64,000 bases of DNA from Trachythela sp. YZ-2020 (taxonomy: Eukaryota > Cnidaria > Anthozoa > Malacalcyonacea > Clavulariidae), in the NCBI GenBank assembly GCA_016169945.1, contig JADLSH010000036.1, positions 1-64,000 on the forward strand, given 5' to 3'. The first letter of the stretch is position 1, and each line of letters starts with the position of its first letter. Under the pieces are notes generated by a model. That model saw only the letters and a program-made list of their open reading frames with translations, had not been told where the DNA came from and searched no databases. The translations under genes and the position numbers were made by a program. Of the stretch, positions 11,561 through 24,161 are shown in pieces.

Positions 11561-13700
11561 CGTCGCCGAACTAAACGCATTCGGCACAACTGTCCCTAAA
11601 TCCCCTATATCCTAAATCCATAGGGCTAAATTCTGGTGCGTGTTTGTTGTTTTGTCCCAAAAGCTGGAGTTTGTACCCTTGAGGCATGTTCCACGGTCCA
11701 ATTTGTCCCATCCGATTCTTCTCTTGACGTGCGTGATTTACTGGATTTGCTGAGAAGAGTAAAGCTATTGGTTCATACCTGGCAAAAAGTGTAGTTGTTG
11801 CTGTATTGTGTGAAATCACATACGTCAGGAGGAGAAACGGATCCGACAAATCGAATCGTGTGAACAGGTCTTGACGCTTCTTCGTGTGCGCCAACTCCCC
11901 GCCCGCTCCAATATTTCGATAGAGCACGTTGCAATTGTATCAAATTGCATCTATAGGCTTTTGTGGACACTTTTGGGTAGAAATATATCATATAACAGCT
12001 ATTATATAATGTTAAAAAATATCGACAAAAATTATTCTTTGATATTTGTTTCAATCGATAATGATTCAGCTACCTGAACGTCAACACTCACGAATTAACA
12101 GATTTGACAGTCAACATTTGCAGCCCAACTCCACAGCTTGTAATGTAGTATAATCCATTGCTATAAAGCAACGATAAATAAAATGGAACAGTTAAAACAA
12201 AGATTCGTACACGCTTGAAAATGTGTTGACAAAAGCCTTGAAGCAAGCTTGTCAGCAAGTTAATTGTAGCAATTTTGGAACTGGACGAAAATCGATCGTC
12301 CGGTTCAATTCGTTCATACGAAAATTCGTACGGTTAGGAACTCGAAAGGTTTGAGCACTGTTTCGAATTCATCCATGCAGTCCCGCGTGTGTATACTCTG
12401 TATAAGCTCCGCACAGACGAGCAAGTTTTCCTTGACAAGTTCCTTGTCGAGTTTATTTGTTCGTGTGTACGGCAAACAAGTTTTTTTCGATCAATTTCTC
12501 CTTGTCTGGTATGCCTAGCTTTAAACAAAGCTCCTTGTCGAATAAAACCTTGTCAAGTTTTCATCATACACGTGAGTAAATAAAACTTGTCAAGGCAAAC
12601 TTCCTCGTCTGTGCGGGGTTTTATACTAATTAGTAATAAAATCATGTTGCTTTATATACTAAACTCCATTAGTTATGTACTAACCTATCACGGTGTACGT
12701 CGATATCTTCGACATCAACTACATCAAGCCAAAAATTATCAATCAGAATCGCCGCAGACAACTTTGTGTTCTGAAACCACAAATATCGGAGCTCAACAAG
12801 CATCAACAACAAATCAAAGTGATTGGCTAAACATCATTAGGATACACATAACAAATACGATTTTCATATATAGTTAATCAGCGAACTCGTGCGCAGTCTC
12901 CATTGTTTTTTATGTCATAAATAACTATGATAATTATACATTCAAACTCTATTCTCGTTTCTGATTGGTCAAAAAGCCCCGGATAATTCTCAATATGCGG
13001 TCGTTCTCACGATATTTCCGCTGGTGACGTCATCAGCGTGAATATTAAATATTTTGGGATCGAAGTTCGATAAAAAAGCAATTTTGACGCTGTCGAGCCC
13101 AGGCGCCCGCCACGGTCGGCAGCTTGTGTAAAAGCCCGCGAAATTTTGAAAGCTAAAACAAAATGGCTTCTGTAAATTTTCACTTGCGGTTAAATAAAGG
13201 AATTGCAGGTTATAAGTCCATGTTACGCACACTATAGGGTTAGGGATTGGGTCGATTAGGGTCAAGATCAAAGAGAAATATTCGTGACTCGTAAGATGGC
13301 GTTATAACCGAATTGCACATTCACCCGCATAGCCTGACTCTGACCCTTACCTCAAACCAAAAAGGCCAGGAAACAATACAAAACCATCTTCAACAAGTAT
13401 TTATTGTTTTATTAAATGTTAACTCGTGTGTTTTTGCATCTTTCCCACCGGTCGCAAGTCTTGGCTTACTTGTCTGGTTTTTGTCTTTTAAATGTATAAT
13501 AAAACAAATATTGGATTCGGCTTACGCATGATATCAAGAATTATTCAGACCTCGGTCAATGTTATCCGCCTCAGGGGCTGGAATAGTTTTGGAATAGCTG
13601 CATTTAAAGAAAATTACAGCGAAATATTTGAATTCGAAACTAGAAATATTTCACTGAATCGTATATATATTAATGAAAGGGCCTAACGAAAGAGGCATGG
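11560..13700. repeat. Duplicated flank block 2
   Basis: This stretch has no recognisable gene but is collinear with block 3. 11720-12160 matches 28930-29430, 12280-12660 matches 30600-31020, 12640-12850 matches 32285-32500 and 12930-13690 matches 32750-33420. Block 3 has extra insertions at the joins. Short frames are unrelated between the two copies, which argues against conserved coding. Confidence 0.65.
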
Positions 13701-13839
13701 AAGACTCGGAAAATGCGATTTCCGACGATCTAGAGAATCCAAATTTTCAAACAAATATTACAATAGCCCTCTGATAATAGCCTACATCTTTCCGTTTTTT
13801 TCGACCGAAAAGAGGAAACTTTCCACATTTCATTTTATT

Positions 13840-13970
13840 ATATAGGTCAGTGTTGGCCGCCCGTGTTAGAAATCTCAGCGGATTTCACTAATATTTCATT
13901 ATACTCTAGCGCGCTCTAGCGCAAAAATGCAAAATCAACACAAAGAAGCCATTTTGAAATATTTGAAACA
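13840..13970 (+). promoter_or_regulatory. Truncated ZNF upstream module (ZNF-B)
   Basis: Matches the distal part of the module ('ataggtcagtgtt.gccgcccgtgtt', 'cattttgaaatatttgaaaca') but the part after 'ttctcgct' is missing, including the TATA box and the normal leader. The sequence jumps straight into a finger at about 14003. Confidence 0.6.
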
Positions 13971-14707
13971 ATGAAACAGCCAAACTTCCTTTATTTTCTC
14001 GCTTCTCAATCAAGTGATTTGGTAACACATAAAAGAACACACAATGGGGCCAAACCCTATGAATGTGATGTTTGTAAGAAGAAATTTTCGCATTCAAGCA
14101 GTTTAGCAAGACATAAACGAACACACACTGGAGACAGACCTTATGAATGTGATGTTTGCCAGAAGAAATTTTCAATATCAAGCAATTTAGCAAAACATAG
14201 AAGAACACACACTGGAGACAAACCTTATGAATGTGATGTTTGTGAGAAGAAATTTTCTGAATCAAGCAGTTTAGCAAGACATAAACGAACACACGCTGGA
14301 TACAAACCTTATGAATGTGATGTTTGTGAGAAGAAATTTTCTGAATCAAGCAGTTTAGCAAGACATAAACGAACACACACTGGAGAGAAACCTTATGAAT
14401 GTGATGTTTGCAAGAAGAGATTTTCAATATCAAACAATTTAGCAAAACATAGAAGAACACACATTAGAGACAATGTTTAGGAATGTGATGTTTGTGAGAA
14501 GAAATTTTCTCCATCAAGCAATTTAGCAACACATAAACGAACACACACTGAAGACAAACCTTATGAATGTGATGTTTGCAAGAAGAAATTTTCTCAACCC
14601 AGCTCATTAGCAACACACAAAAGAACACACATTGGAGACAATCTTTACGAGTGTGATGTTTGTAAGAAGAAATTTTCCCAACGATGCAACCTTGAAAAGC
14701 ATAAAAA
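13971..14707 (+). pseudogene. ZNF-B: C2H2 zinc-finger pseudogene, both ends deleted
   Basis: An ATG created inside the old upstream module opens a frame that enters a finger array at about residue 12. There are five and a half fingers in frame (helix stretches such as FSHSSSLAR, FSISSNLAK and FSESSSLAR), then TAT to TAG at 14478-14480. Three more fingers follow in the same frame. At 14707 the array joins 3'-flank sequence directly ('aaaaa|tactttaagaatgtat'), so the entire C-terminal module is deleted. Two large deletions plus a nonsense codon make this a dead copy, although its finger units are well preserved at DNA level. Confidence 0.85.
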
Positions 14708-15070
14708 TACTTTAAGAATGTATATAAAATGTTGAGTAAAATTGTACGGGAACTGCTTCAGCAATTTCTAGATAGTTAAGGGCATGTTTTCTTTTGTTAA
14801 TCAGTAAGCCTTGTTGTCATTGTTATTGTCCTTGATGTCGATGTTGTTGTTTTTGCTGTCGTTGTTGAGGATGTTGATGCCTATGTTGTGGTTGTTGATG
14901 TTGATGTCAATAATTAATGTTGTGTTTGTGTATAAAGTAATTGCGTGATCTTATTATATAAACTTAGGATCTAATGTATAATTATGGTAATTAATTGATC
15001 TGTATAATATGTATTTTTGTCACTGAAAAGCCCCTTTAGGGGAGTGTCAATAAAGTCAAAGTTGAGAAGA
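14708..15070 (+). repeat. ZNF-B 3' flank with poly(A) signal
   Basis: Matches the ZNF-C flank (25370-25800). It contains GTT/GAT-rich low-complexity sequence (14810-14910), a CCCC-TTTA-GGGG hairpin (15031-15042) and AATAAA (15049-15054). The hairpin and signal are conserved in the ZNF-C copy, where the hairpin is split by an insertion. Confidence 0.6.
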
Positions 15071-15089
15071 GTATTATATTTTACCTGTA

Positions 15090-15522
15090 TACCTTTAACC
15101 ATTTCCCGCCAAAATTTGTATTGATGAGGAACTTCCCGCCTGGCACGTCACGACAGCGATGATCTTTATACGTAACTGCAATAAAAATCCAATGTCTCAA
15201 AATGAGCAGACTTTTTTCTTTGTTTTAGTCTGTTTGGTTGTCTTGGAGTGGATTTCCCACAGAAAAGCCGTACACAGTCATTCTTACCGAGGCGTAGTGA
15301 TGAAAACACGGGCGGCAATGCAAAACGACAATGGCGACCATGATCTATGTGTGATTTGCGGACCCTCCGTATTTGTAGAGATTTGAAAAAGAACTCAGAA
15401 CAATTACAAAACTAAAAACGAAATCAAAATTTACTTTACTACCTAACAAATATTAAAATAGCCTGCATCTTCCGCTTTTTTCGACCAAAATAAGAGAAAA
15501 GTTATTCCATATTCCACTCTAG
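15090..15522 (+). promoter_or_regulatory. ZNF-C upstream module, distal half
   Basis: Begins with TTTCCCGCC at 15102-15110 and runs in line with the other copies until it is cut at 15522 by the 8.3-kb insertion. The proximal half resumes at 23860. Before the insertion this was a continuous promoter-proximal block of ZNF-C. Confidence 0.7.
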
Positions 15523-16056
15523 CACAGAATAGACATGGGCAGAAGCTCCACCCCGGGGTAAAAAGTGTGCCAGAATGTCAGCCGACTTCCGGTGTGGCCG
15601 CCATGTTGAAAGCAACCAAACCAGAGGAAATTTTATAGAGTTAGTATGGCGGAATAAGAAATAGAGCCACTAAAAGTGCTCTAGCTTTTTATGTATCCAA
15701 GCGAAACTCAGGATACTTTGAAATATTATAAAGAAAAGGCTGTTCTTTGGTTTAATTGTCACTATGAGGATGAGAAATGAATTTAATCGTGGAATTTGGC
15801 CATTGTCATACATTGTCATACAAGTTATATAGCTTCCGTGAGCTTAGTCATCGCCGTACGATATGTTTTGAGTGATAAGTTGGTGATATTTCACGGTGTA
15901 TAGAAGGATTAAGGACGTACACGCCATGGGCAATGAAGGAAATAAACTAGTTCATAGAACTTTCTGTGAATCTGTGATCAAGCTTTGACGAATTGACCGT
16001 ACTCACCAAGAGCAATGAAATATTAACTACTTGGCATATTGGCCAACCTCTTTCAC

Positions 16057-17900
16057 AGGCTCTTATCTCTTGGGGAGATAAGACCCTGTATGGAGCTGGT
16101 CACGTGTCACCCGGATTTCGCGTGATAAATTGAGAATACACTTAGGGAGGGGTGGTATAGGAGCGTGTTGTCTTCTGTGATATTGTTGCGTTTGGAAAAA
16201 AGTATTTTGGGGCGATGAATTGAAAATTTGCAACAAGAAATTGTGACAAAACTGTTGTTATAAAATAGTCGCATTCATCATCATGTCACTAGCTACCTAC
16301 TGTATCCTGGAGTGTTGAGTTACATTTCAAGCGATAAGTAGCGATAAGTTGGATCAGATTTCAATACACAACGCTTGTCAAGCCAAGGAAAGCACGCGTC
16401 GCACGGTATTTTAATATAAAACACAATCAATAAAACATATCTTCTATAGACTGACTGATATGATTGTTAACAGTGTTGAACCTTATCCTGTCTGGTATTC
16501 AAACTGCAAACAAAATGGATTTTTTTAATGCTGACATATGGAATTGCTATAAAATATCGAGATCCTACTGTGTGAGTGTGTGTAAACAATGCTATCCAGA
16601 GGTTAAATCTCGTTCAAGATTGTAAAATATCCCGCCTTGGCATCGCTAAACGCGACGATCAAGAAGTATGTCGAAGTATAACTTTATGTTACCAAACGTA
16701 CGGTAAAATTATCCGATAAAGGCAAATTCAACGACTCTTCCGTGCGTGCGGTACAACTTGAATATTTACGATAAAACATATGTAATTATACTTCATATGT
16801 GTTAGTATACACCACACTTTAAATCCTAAATAGTTTTCATCGTCTTTCTAGCTTGATCTAATATAATATACAAAAGGGATTTAGAATACAGTTATTTAGT
16901 ATTTGCTGAAAGTATCCATATCACTATGCTATTGTGTCTGTGCATATGGTCTGTGACTGTGAGACATCAGTGTCCAATAAGCCGACTTATTTTGAAAGTC
17001 TTTGTCCTATAGTATAGACAAAATTTAGTGTACAACTATGTTTTTATTTTGCTGTACTATACACTCTACAGCTGATTCAATGGGAACTCTAACTCTGAAG
17101 GACTAAATTTTACATATATATATATTATATATATGTGGAAAGGCTACATCAGTTTTTATGAATTATGTCTCGAATTATGTATGAAAAATATTTTGTAAAC
17201 CTGATGCGCTATCATTTCTTTGCATATAGCCTATATTTACAATACAATACTATATCGTAATTTGTATTTCAGCTGCGGACGAGGCTTTGCCTTCACTCAG
17301 GCTTCAGACTTGTACATGTTTATAGAATCGGCAACAAGAAGGAAGTTCTCGAATAACATAAATCATAATTTACCACATTTCCTGAGAATTTTTGTATCTT
17401 ACTACCTTTCTAAACTGTAAAATGCTTCAACAGATTTTAGAGTGGACATCAATCTCCGGCTCTCCGCATGTTTATAATATTACAAAAATATTATAAATAT
17501 AGGTTTCTATATTTGTAGTGACGATTGATTTAATAAATAGACTAGATCCAGAGGCGTCTGATATGAAACCGTGCTCGAGAGAACATTAAACAACACCTCA
17601 AAAGCATACAATTTTGGTTGGTTACTTGACTTTTCTGTTGATAAAACTGTTTACTACGTTTTTAAAACTTAAAAGCAAACAAAAAACAAATTTTGCAAGT
17701 GTTTTGAACTATATATGATTCTCGAGATATATTATACATGATAATATCCCACTCCTTGCAATTAAAGTGTATAATTTTCAAGTGGAAGCATGTAATATGA
17801 TACTTCTCCTCTCCTCGCCCCCTTAGGCAATAAAAATTTAAAGAGACACGTGACCAGCTCCATCCAGGGTTTATCTCCACAAGAGGGAAAAGCCTGGGTA
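16057..17900. mobile_element. Possible nested element with ~55-bp diverged inverted ends
   Basis: The left end includes CAGGCTCTTATCTCTTGGGG and 'gagctggtcacgtgtc'. The right end carries the inverse ('gacacgtgaccagctc ... agcctg') with several mismatches. No clear target-site duplication and no coding region. It may instead be a separate inverted duplication. Confidence 0.4.
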
Positions 17901-19384
17901 CGAGGATGCATATTGGCCTGCAATGGTTTAATATAAAAGAATACTGAGATATGAAAGACATTGCAATCTACTTTGGGGATAATATCTTGACTTGAACCTA
18001 TTAAAATCCATTGGCTGTGGCTTTACGTCTTTACGAATTTGGTATCACAAGGCCTCCTAATGTATGTAATTAATGTATCATTGGTAGCTGTGTGTTAAAT
18101 TGTTTGTTGTACCATTTTGGTATCATTTTTGTTGTACCATATTTCTTTATTATCTATTTGTTGTATCATATGTACCATTTATGGTATTAATGTTGATTAA
18201 AATATTATTATTATTCAAGGCCTCCTATGACCTTAATATGACTGTTCATTGATATTGGAAAATAGTTTTAAAGATCAATGCTTGATCAATCAAGGGACCT
18301 AATTTACAAAACAGACAATGAAAGACCTGATTTATTTTGATGACAGTTTTAATTATAAATCTGTGAGAAGATTCTAATATACACGCTAGTTTTTAAGATT
18401 GTGTTAACAGTTTACTCTACAATGAAAGGGAAAATAATCTGAAGATGAGAATTTTTTCTGTTACTCAAGTTTATGTTACATTTAGCACCAAGTATATTAT
18501 TGTTAAAAACTGGTTTCAACTTGCAACAAAATCTGAATTTGGTGCATGCAAGTTGAAGTGTTTTTTTTTACAAAGGAAACCAAGTAAATGAAACTGTACA
18601 AGTCCAAAAATGTAAAAGGTATGGTTCAAACTGGAATGCAAGATCTCAATCTTGTTTCAGACTCTTATGTGAATTATATGTTTGAAAGTCATTCTATATT
18701 CAAGTTCATTTATATTTGTGCAACATACCTATATTATTGTTTGCCTTAAAATATGGCAGTTGATTTTTTAGCTGTTTCAAAATGCTACATTGACTTGTCG
18801 ACTATTTTTCCATAAAATCAGAATCAATTAGAAACATCCAAACCTCTATTGAGTACTGGACCTACGTTATCAATCCGTAATGACTACAACCAATGTCGTA
18901 CTCAACGGGAAACTAGGCGTAATGACATAAATCTAACGAATGATTTAATCGTTCAATTATTGGAGAATCAATATCAATGTATTTATAAAATGTTAATCTT
19001 TTCATACCTATACTTCGTACTAGCTGATATCTACGCCGATTTTCCATTAGCAATTTTTTTGCGCAAAACGACTTTTTTATTTCTTCGTCCAACTAGTTCC
19101 AGAATACCGAGTTGAAAACTCACAAAAAATTGCGCGAAACTATCGCTAGAGGAAAACTGGTTTTATATCTATAAAAACTTTCAACCACAAAAATTCAGTA
19201 CAACAATACAAAATGTCCAACAATCCAAAAAGTCCAACAATCTCAACACTGACGCTATAGCCATTTAAATGCTGTGATGAATTTCCATTGGAATTAGTAC
19301 AAATATTGTTTTTGAGGTTGTGCATTTACTACAACTTGAAATTTGCCAATCGTGAACTTTCCATCACTAAAAAGAAGGACAGAA

Positions 19385-19565
19385 AATATTTGAAGGTACT
19401 GTAGCACAGGTAATCATACACAGGTGAAATTACTAAGATGTTGCTACACTGAGTAAATCTACACCGGGCAAGCTGAAAAATCAACTTGACCACAGTGAGA
19501 ATGCAACCCACAACCTCTGGTTTACAAGAAATGCATTCCAGACTGAGCTATGCAGCCAACACAGC
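19385..19565 (-). repeat. tRNA-derived SINE-like unit
   Basis: On the minus strand, from about 19560: GGCTGCATAGCTCAGTCTGG resembles a Pol III box A, and GGTTGTGGGTTGCATTC about 45 bp later resembles box B with one mismatch. The tail ('gtagcaacatcttagtaatttcacctg') recurs in part at 19640-19690. The stems are imperfect, so this is a SINE head rather than a tRNA gene. Confidence 0.55.
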
Positions 19566-20240
19566 TTTTGGAGCTTAGTCTAGCTCCTTCAATATTCTTA
19601 TCTCTAAGATGGTAAACCTAATGATGCTGATGGTAAATGAAAACAGGTGAAGTCATTAAGATGGTGCTACACTGTGTAAATGTACATGAGATTAGCGTGT
19701 TGCAATTTTGGGTCATGAACTGTAACTTCTAGCAAGTTAGTCTGCTCCATCAATTGCTTGATAGATGTGAACAAATATCTTACCGTTATCCAGCAATCAA
19801 AGTTATCAAAGTTAAAAATTATAAGCCAGTTCTGGTGAAAATGGATTCAAATCGCGCAGTTAACTGAGTTTAGTCCAAAAACTTTTTTGTTAAGGAAGAA
19901 AAGAAGCCCTTTCACTGATCAGGTATATGATTATTGTGTTTAGTAATACGACTGGTATATTAACGCTACGATACAGTATAAATATGCGCCTGAAATTTAA
20001 AAAGTTCAACCTACTGCCATCTAAAAAGACATGACGTATTTTTGTTCAAGCTAAGTCGAATAATAGTTGCAATTCAAGCAACACTCAGAAAAATAACATG
20101 TATATCATTATCCATCGGGTGACTTTCGGCCTTTTCGGGTCCCAAAACAGCACATAGCAATGCGTTTAAAATGACAATTTTAGCATCATTAAATACGCTT
20201 TATTAAAATAATATGAATAATCTACCTTTCTTTAGGGGTT

Positions 20241-21315
20241 GGGATAAAACACGGATACGGATGGCACGGATACGGATACGGATGAGGGAGTAAAACACGG
20301 ATTTGGGGATAAAACACGGATGAGGGATAAAACACGGATGAGGGGATAAAACACGGATGCGGGGATAAAACACGGATGAGGGTATAAAACACGGATGAGG
20401 GGATAGAACACGGATGAGGGGATAAAACACGGATGAGGGGATAAAACACGGATGGGGGGATAAAACACGGATGGGGGATAAAACACGGATGAGGGGATAA
20501 AACACGGATGAGGATAAAACACGGATGAGGGATAAAACACGGATGAGGGGATAAAACACGGATGAGGGGATAAACACGGATGAGGGGATAAAACACGGAT
20601 GGGGATAAACACGGATGGGGGGATAAAACACGGATGAGGGATAAACACGGATGAGGGATAAAACACGGATGAGGGGATAAAACACGGATGAGGGGATAAA
20701 ACACGGATGAGGGGATAAAACACGGATGAGGGGATAAAACACGGATGAGGGGATAAAACACGGATGGGGATAAAACACGGATGAGGGGATAAAACACGGA
20801 TATGGGGATAAAACACGGATGAGGGGATAAAACACGGATGAGGGGATAAAACACGGATGAGGGGATAAAACACGGATGAGGGATAAAACACGGATGTTGG
20901 GATAAAACACGGATGGGGGGATAAAACACGGATATGGGGATAAAACACGGATGAGGGATAAAACACGGATGAGGGGATAAAACACGATGATGAGGGATCA
21001 AACACGGATGAGGGGATAAAACACGGATGAGGGGATAAAACACGGATGGGGGGATAAAACACGGATGGGGGGATAAAACACGGATGAGGGGATAAAACAC
21101 GGATGAGGGGATAAAACACGGATGAGGGGATAAAACACGGATGAGGGGATAAAACACGGATGAGGGGATAAAACACGGATGGGGGATAAAACACGGATGA
21201 GGGGATAAAACACGGATGGGGGGATAAAACACGGATGAGGGGATAAAACACGGATGAGGGGATAAAACACGGATGAGGGGGTAAAACACGGATATGGGGA
21301 TAAAATACGTGGATG
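20241..21315. repeat. Minisatellite array 1, ~19-bp unit, ~53 copies
   Basis: The unit is GGATGAGGGGATAAAACAC with length variants (gaggg, ggggg, tatgggg). Because 19 is not a multiple of 3, every frame reads a 19-residue repeat (FIPSSVFYPLIRVLSPHPC-like) on the minus strand, which yields long spurious open frames. Confidence 0.95.
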
Positions 21316-23190
21316 AGATAATAATTGCCCAACATTTTTTAGTATTTAAATGTACTGACAAATAAAACGTTGATACTCTCTTCTAAAACTGGAACCCGTG
21401 GACTAGTATAGAAGTAAAGTTTCTAAAAGCTGTTATACGTAGACTGCGCATTCAATAAGTGCGAACTTCTGCGCGCATTTGTTGGAAGAAGATAAGGTAC
21501 TTTTTGTTTAATATACTTTTGAGAATAACAGATAACCGATGGAGATTTGTTTCTTGTCAGAGGAGTTTCCATTTACGCGGATCTGATTATAACTGCGAAG
21601 TGGTTTGTTTCCACTGTTTAAGCGGTAGATTATTTTTATAATGCAACATGAATTTTGCTTGTATAAGGATAACACTTTTTAGTTAACCTTAAAATTAAAC
21701 TTGCCACACTCTCATGAGGTTGTATTCCCACGCTTATATATACAACATAATAATCTACGCCATAACACGCGCGCCGGCAGATCACAAGGCGAATTTATAG
21801 TTTCATAACCACAAAAAGTACGCGTTTGTCATTTAATTTATGTTACCGGGTTAAATGTTTTCTTATAATAAATTTTCACATAACTTTAACGTTTGCAATA
21901 CTTGAATATGTAATATCAAATAAATGTCAAAACAAAATTAGTAATGAATTACTGGAAATTTCAACTTGTGGACATGGTCATGGAAATGTTTTATTTTATA
22001 CAACTGAGGCTGCACTCAAATACTGCATTTTTCATACGTACGTACGTACGTACGTACACGGAAAACTTTAATTCCTTCTAATTTTTATTTAGCTATAAAA
22101 TACGTGAACAAATAGATATTAAATCATTCAAAGTACGTACTAAATGCTACACAGTCATTCATGTGGCTGTTCGGCTGTTCCATAAATAACATTAACTCGA
22201 TTTAGACTTTCTTGTGTAGACATACGTTTGAAAAACGCAGCACTGGAAAGCACCCTTTATTAACTAAATAACAATATTACTTTAAAGTTCATATATATTA
22301 TCTACATACTTTGACAAGGTTAATAAAGTCTATACCCATAGATCGTATAACTCAACAGCACTACAAATGTTATGCAAATGTTAGCAAAATTTATGTTAAA
22401 ATCTTAGCTAAAAATTATGGATACATTCAATGCATTGTTTAAATTTATTAAATGCATTTTTGGTAAGCCGACAATAAATGCCGACCGCGTCAATTTAAAC
22501 CAAGGGCAACAAAACAACTTGTCAGGTAGAACATGAGAAGCCTTTAATTTGCAACACTTGTCATGAGAAGCCTTTGCAACACTCCCATGTTTTGGCATTT
22601 ATTCAAAATCACCTTATTCTGGCTATGATTTGTATCAAATATATAAAATATCTTGTCGTAGACTGTATACAAAAAAAACAATAAATAACATCGCGTACTT
22701 TTTGTGGTTATCAAACTATAACTAATTCGTCTTGAAATCTACATAAGAAGCCTTGTCATGTCGCTTCCCATGTTTTGGTATTTATTCAAAATTACCTTAT
22801 TTTAAGATTTGTATCAAAATTCATTACAAAATATCTTGTCATAGATTTTTAAAAGAAAACATTTAACCCGGTAACATATATTAAATGACAAACGCGTACT
22901 TTTTGTGGTTATCAAACTATAAATTCGCCTTGTAATCTGCCGGCGTCTTGCACTGCGAGTTAATTATAATCAGATCCGCGTAAATGGAAACTCCTCTGAC
23001 AAGCAATAAATCTCCATCGGTTATCTGGTATTCTCAAAAGTATATTAAATAAAAAGTATTACCTTATCTTCTTCCAACAAATGCGCGCAGAAGTTCGCAC
23101 TTATTGAATACGCAGTGACGTATATCAGCCTTTAGAAACTTTAGTTCTTTTCTAGTCTACGGACTACGGGTTCCAGTTTTACTGACTACC
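21316..23190. other. Inner arms and loop of the foldback-like element
   Basis: No gene is recognised. 21375-21605 and 22965-23185 are inverted copies of each other, including 'ccaacaaatgcgcgcagaag'. A direct duplication of ~190 bp is seen as 22545-22740 and 22741-22940 ('cccatgttttgg.atttattc', 'actttttgtggttatcaaac'). (TACG)n is at 22036-22058. Confidence 0.6.
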
Positions 23191-23633
23191 GTATTTTATC
23201 CCCATATCCGTGTTTTATCCCCCAATCCGTGTTTTATCCCCTCATCCGTGTTTTATTCCCCCATCCGTGTTTTATTCCCCCTCCGTGTTTTATCCCCTCA
23301 TCCGTGTTTTATCCCCTCATCCGTGTTTTATCCCTTCATCCGTGTTTTATCCCCTCATCCGTGTTTTATCCCCTCATCCGTGTTTTATCCCCTCATCCGT
23401 GTTTTATCCCCTCATCCGTGTTTTATCCCCCCATCCGTGTTTTATCCCCTCATCCGTGTTTTATCGCCTCATCCGTGTCTTATCCCCATATCCGTGTTTT
23501 ATCCCCCCATCCGTGTTTTATCCCCCCATCCGTGTTTTATCCCCTCATCCGTGTTTTATCCCCATATCCGTGTTTTATCCCCTCATCCGTATCCGTATCC
23601 GTGCCATCCGTATCCGTGTTTTATCCCAACCCC
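23191..23633. repeat. Minisatellite array 2, inverted, ~20 copies
   Basis: The unit is GTGTTTTATCCCCTCATCC, the reverse complement of array 1. It ends in the same irregular terminal stretch ('atccgtatccgtgccatccg') as array 1, so both arrays are arms of one element. Confidence 0.95.
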
Positions 23634-23866
23634 TTTCTTTAGTACGTCCTGAAAATTTCAATGACATCCACCATAAAATAACGACGATATACTCATTTAA
23701 ATTTATGAAATACAAGTTTCGCCATATTAGTTTATAATGTTTTGGACCAGAGTTGGTTGCTTTCAAAATGGCGGCCAAGACGCCGGAAGTAACATGTGCT
23801 GGCACAAAAACTTCAAAGGTCGGAACGAGAGTGGACTTTCTGCCCATGTCTATTCTGTGACTCTAG

Positions 23867-24161
23867 TAAATAGGTCAGTGTTAGCCGCCCGTGCTCGAAA
23901 TCTCAGCGGATTTCAGAATCATTTCCATTATACTCTAGCGCAAAATTCACACAAGCAGCGGGCATTTTGAAATATTTGAAACAGTGAAACTGCCAAACTT
24001 TATTCTATTTTCTCGCTGATTGCAGATTTATAAAAGTGAATACCTCAATTTCTTAGTGTTTATTAAGCTTTATAGATTTTGCTGTTGGCTGCTGAGTACT
24101 GAGTGCTGAACGTTCAATTTCATGGATTTGTGGCCTACTTCGTGCTGATTATTGTAAGGAG
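23867..24161 (+). promoter_or_regulatory. ZNF-C upstream module, proximal half, with TATA box
   Basis: Continues the module interrupted at 15522. TATAAAA lies at 24029-24035, about 130 bp before the ATG. A short upstream frame (24122-24148, MDLWPTSC) precedes the ATG used here; in G, I and J the equivalent ATG is in frame with the main protein, but in C it is frameshifted away. Confidence 0.55.

Larger units (their letters stand above)
15620..20225. other. Interior of the large TIR element, no gene recognised
   Basis: Open frames are short and lack domain signatures. One inverted pair stands out: 16057-16115 ('caggctcttatctc...gagctggtcacgtgtc') and its inverse at 17845-17900. This suggests a further nested ~1.8-kb element. 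A SINE-like unit lies at 19385-19565. The phrase 'cctgggtacgagg' at 17894-17906 recurs at 58464 and 58509. Confidence 0.5.
20234..23633. mobile_element. Foldback-like element with minisatellite arms (3.4 kb)
   Basis: The outer ends are exact inverses: the left starts GGGGTTGGGATAAAACACGG and the right ends with its complement. The direct repeat TTTCTTTA lies outside both ends (20226-20233 and 23634-23641); counting overlap with the G/C ends it can be read as 8 or 9 bp. The left arm holds ~1.05 kb and the right arm ~0.4 kb of a ~19-bp tandem repeat in opposite orientation. Inside these, unique sequences at 21375-21605 and 22965-23185, and 21775-21865 and 22870-22950, are also inverted copies. 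The central ~1 kb has no recognisable transposase. The architecture resembles Drosophila FB elements. Confidence 0.7.
15523..23859. mobile_element. Large TIR element (8.3 kb with nested insertions), 7-bp TSD
   Basis: The left end begins CACAGAATAGACATGGGCAG and the right end is its inverse; the first 22 bp are identical. Patchy inverted homology continues for ~100 bp ('gtgccag', 'acttccgg', 'ggccgccat.ttgaaagcaacc'). The direct repeat ACTCTAG flanks both sides (15516-15522 and 23860-23866), and uninterrupted ZNF modules read 'actctagtatataggtcag' here, showing a clean insertion. Removing the nested foldback element leaves about 4.9 kb. No transposase is recognised inside. A 7-bp duplication is compatible with some P-like elements, but the superfamily is not established. 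Confidence 0.75.

Noticed and set aside
13492..13686. Short frames in flank block 2 shared with block 3
   Set aside because: Reading frames are not preserved between the two copies, so the shared DNA is duplicated flank rather than coding.
20203..21361. Long minus-strand frames (up to 379 codons) of FIPSSVFYPLIRVL-like repeats
   Set aside because: They are products of a ~19-bp minisatellite read in all frames; the same peptide appears in each frame and in the inverted array at 23210-23737.
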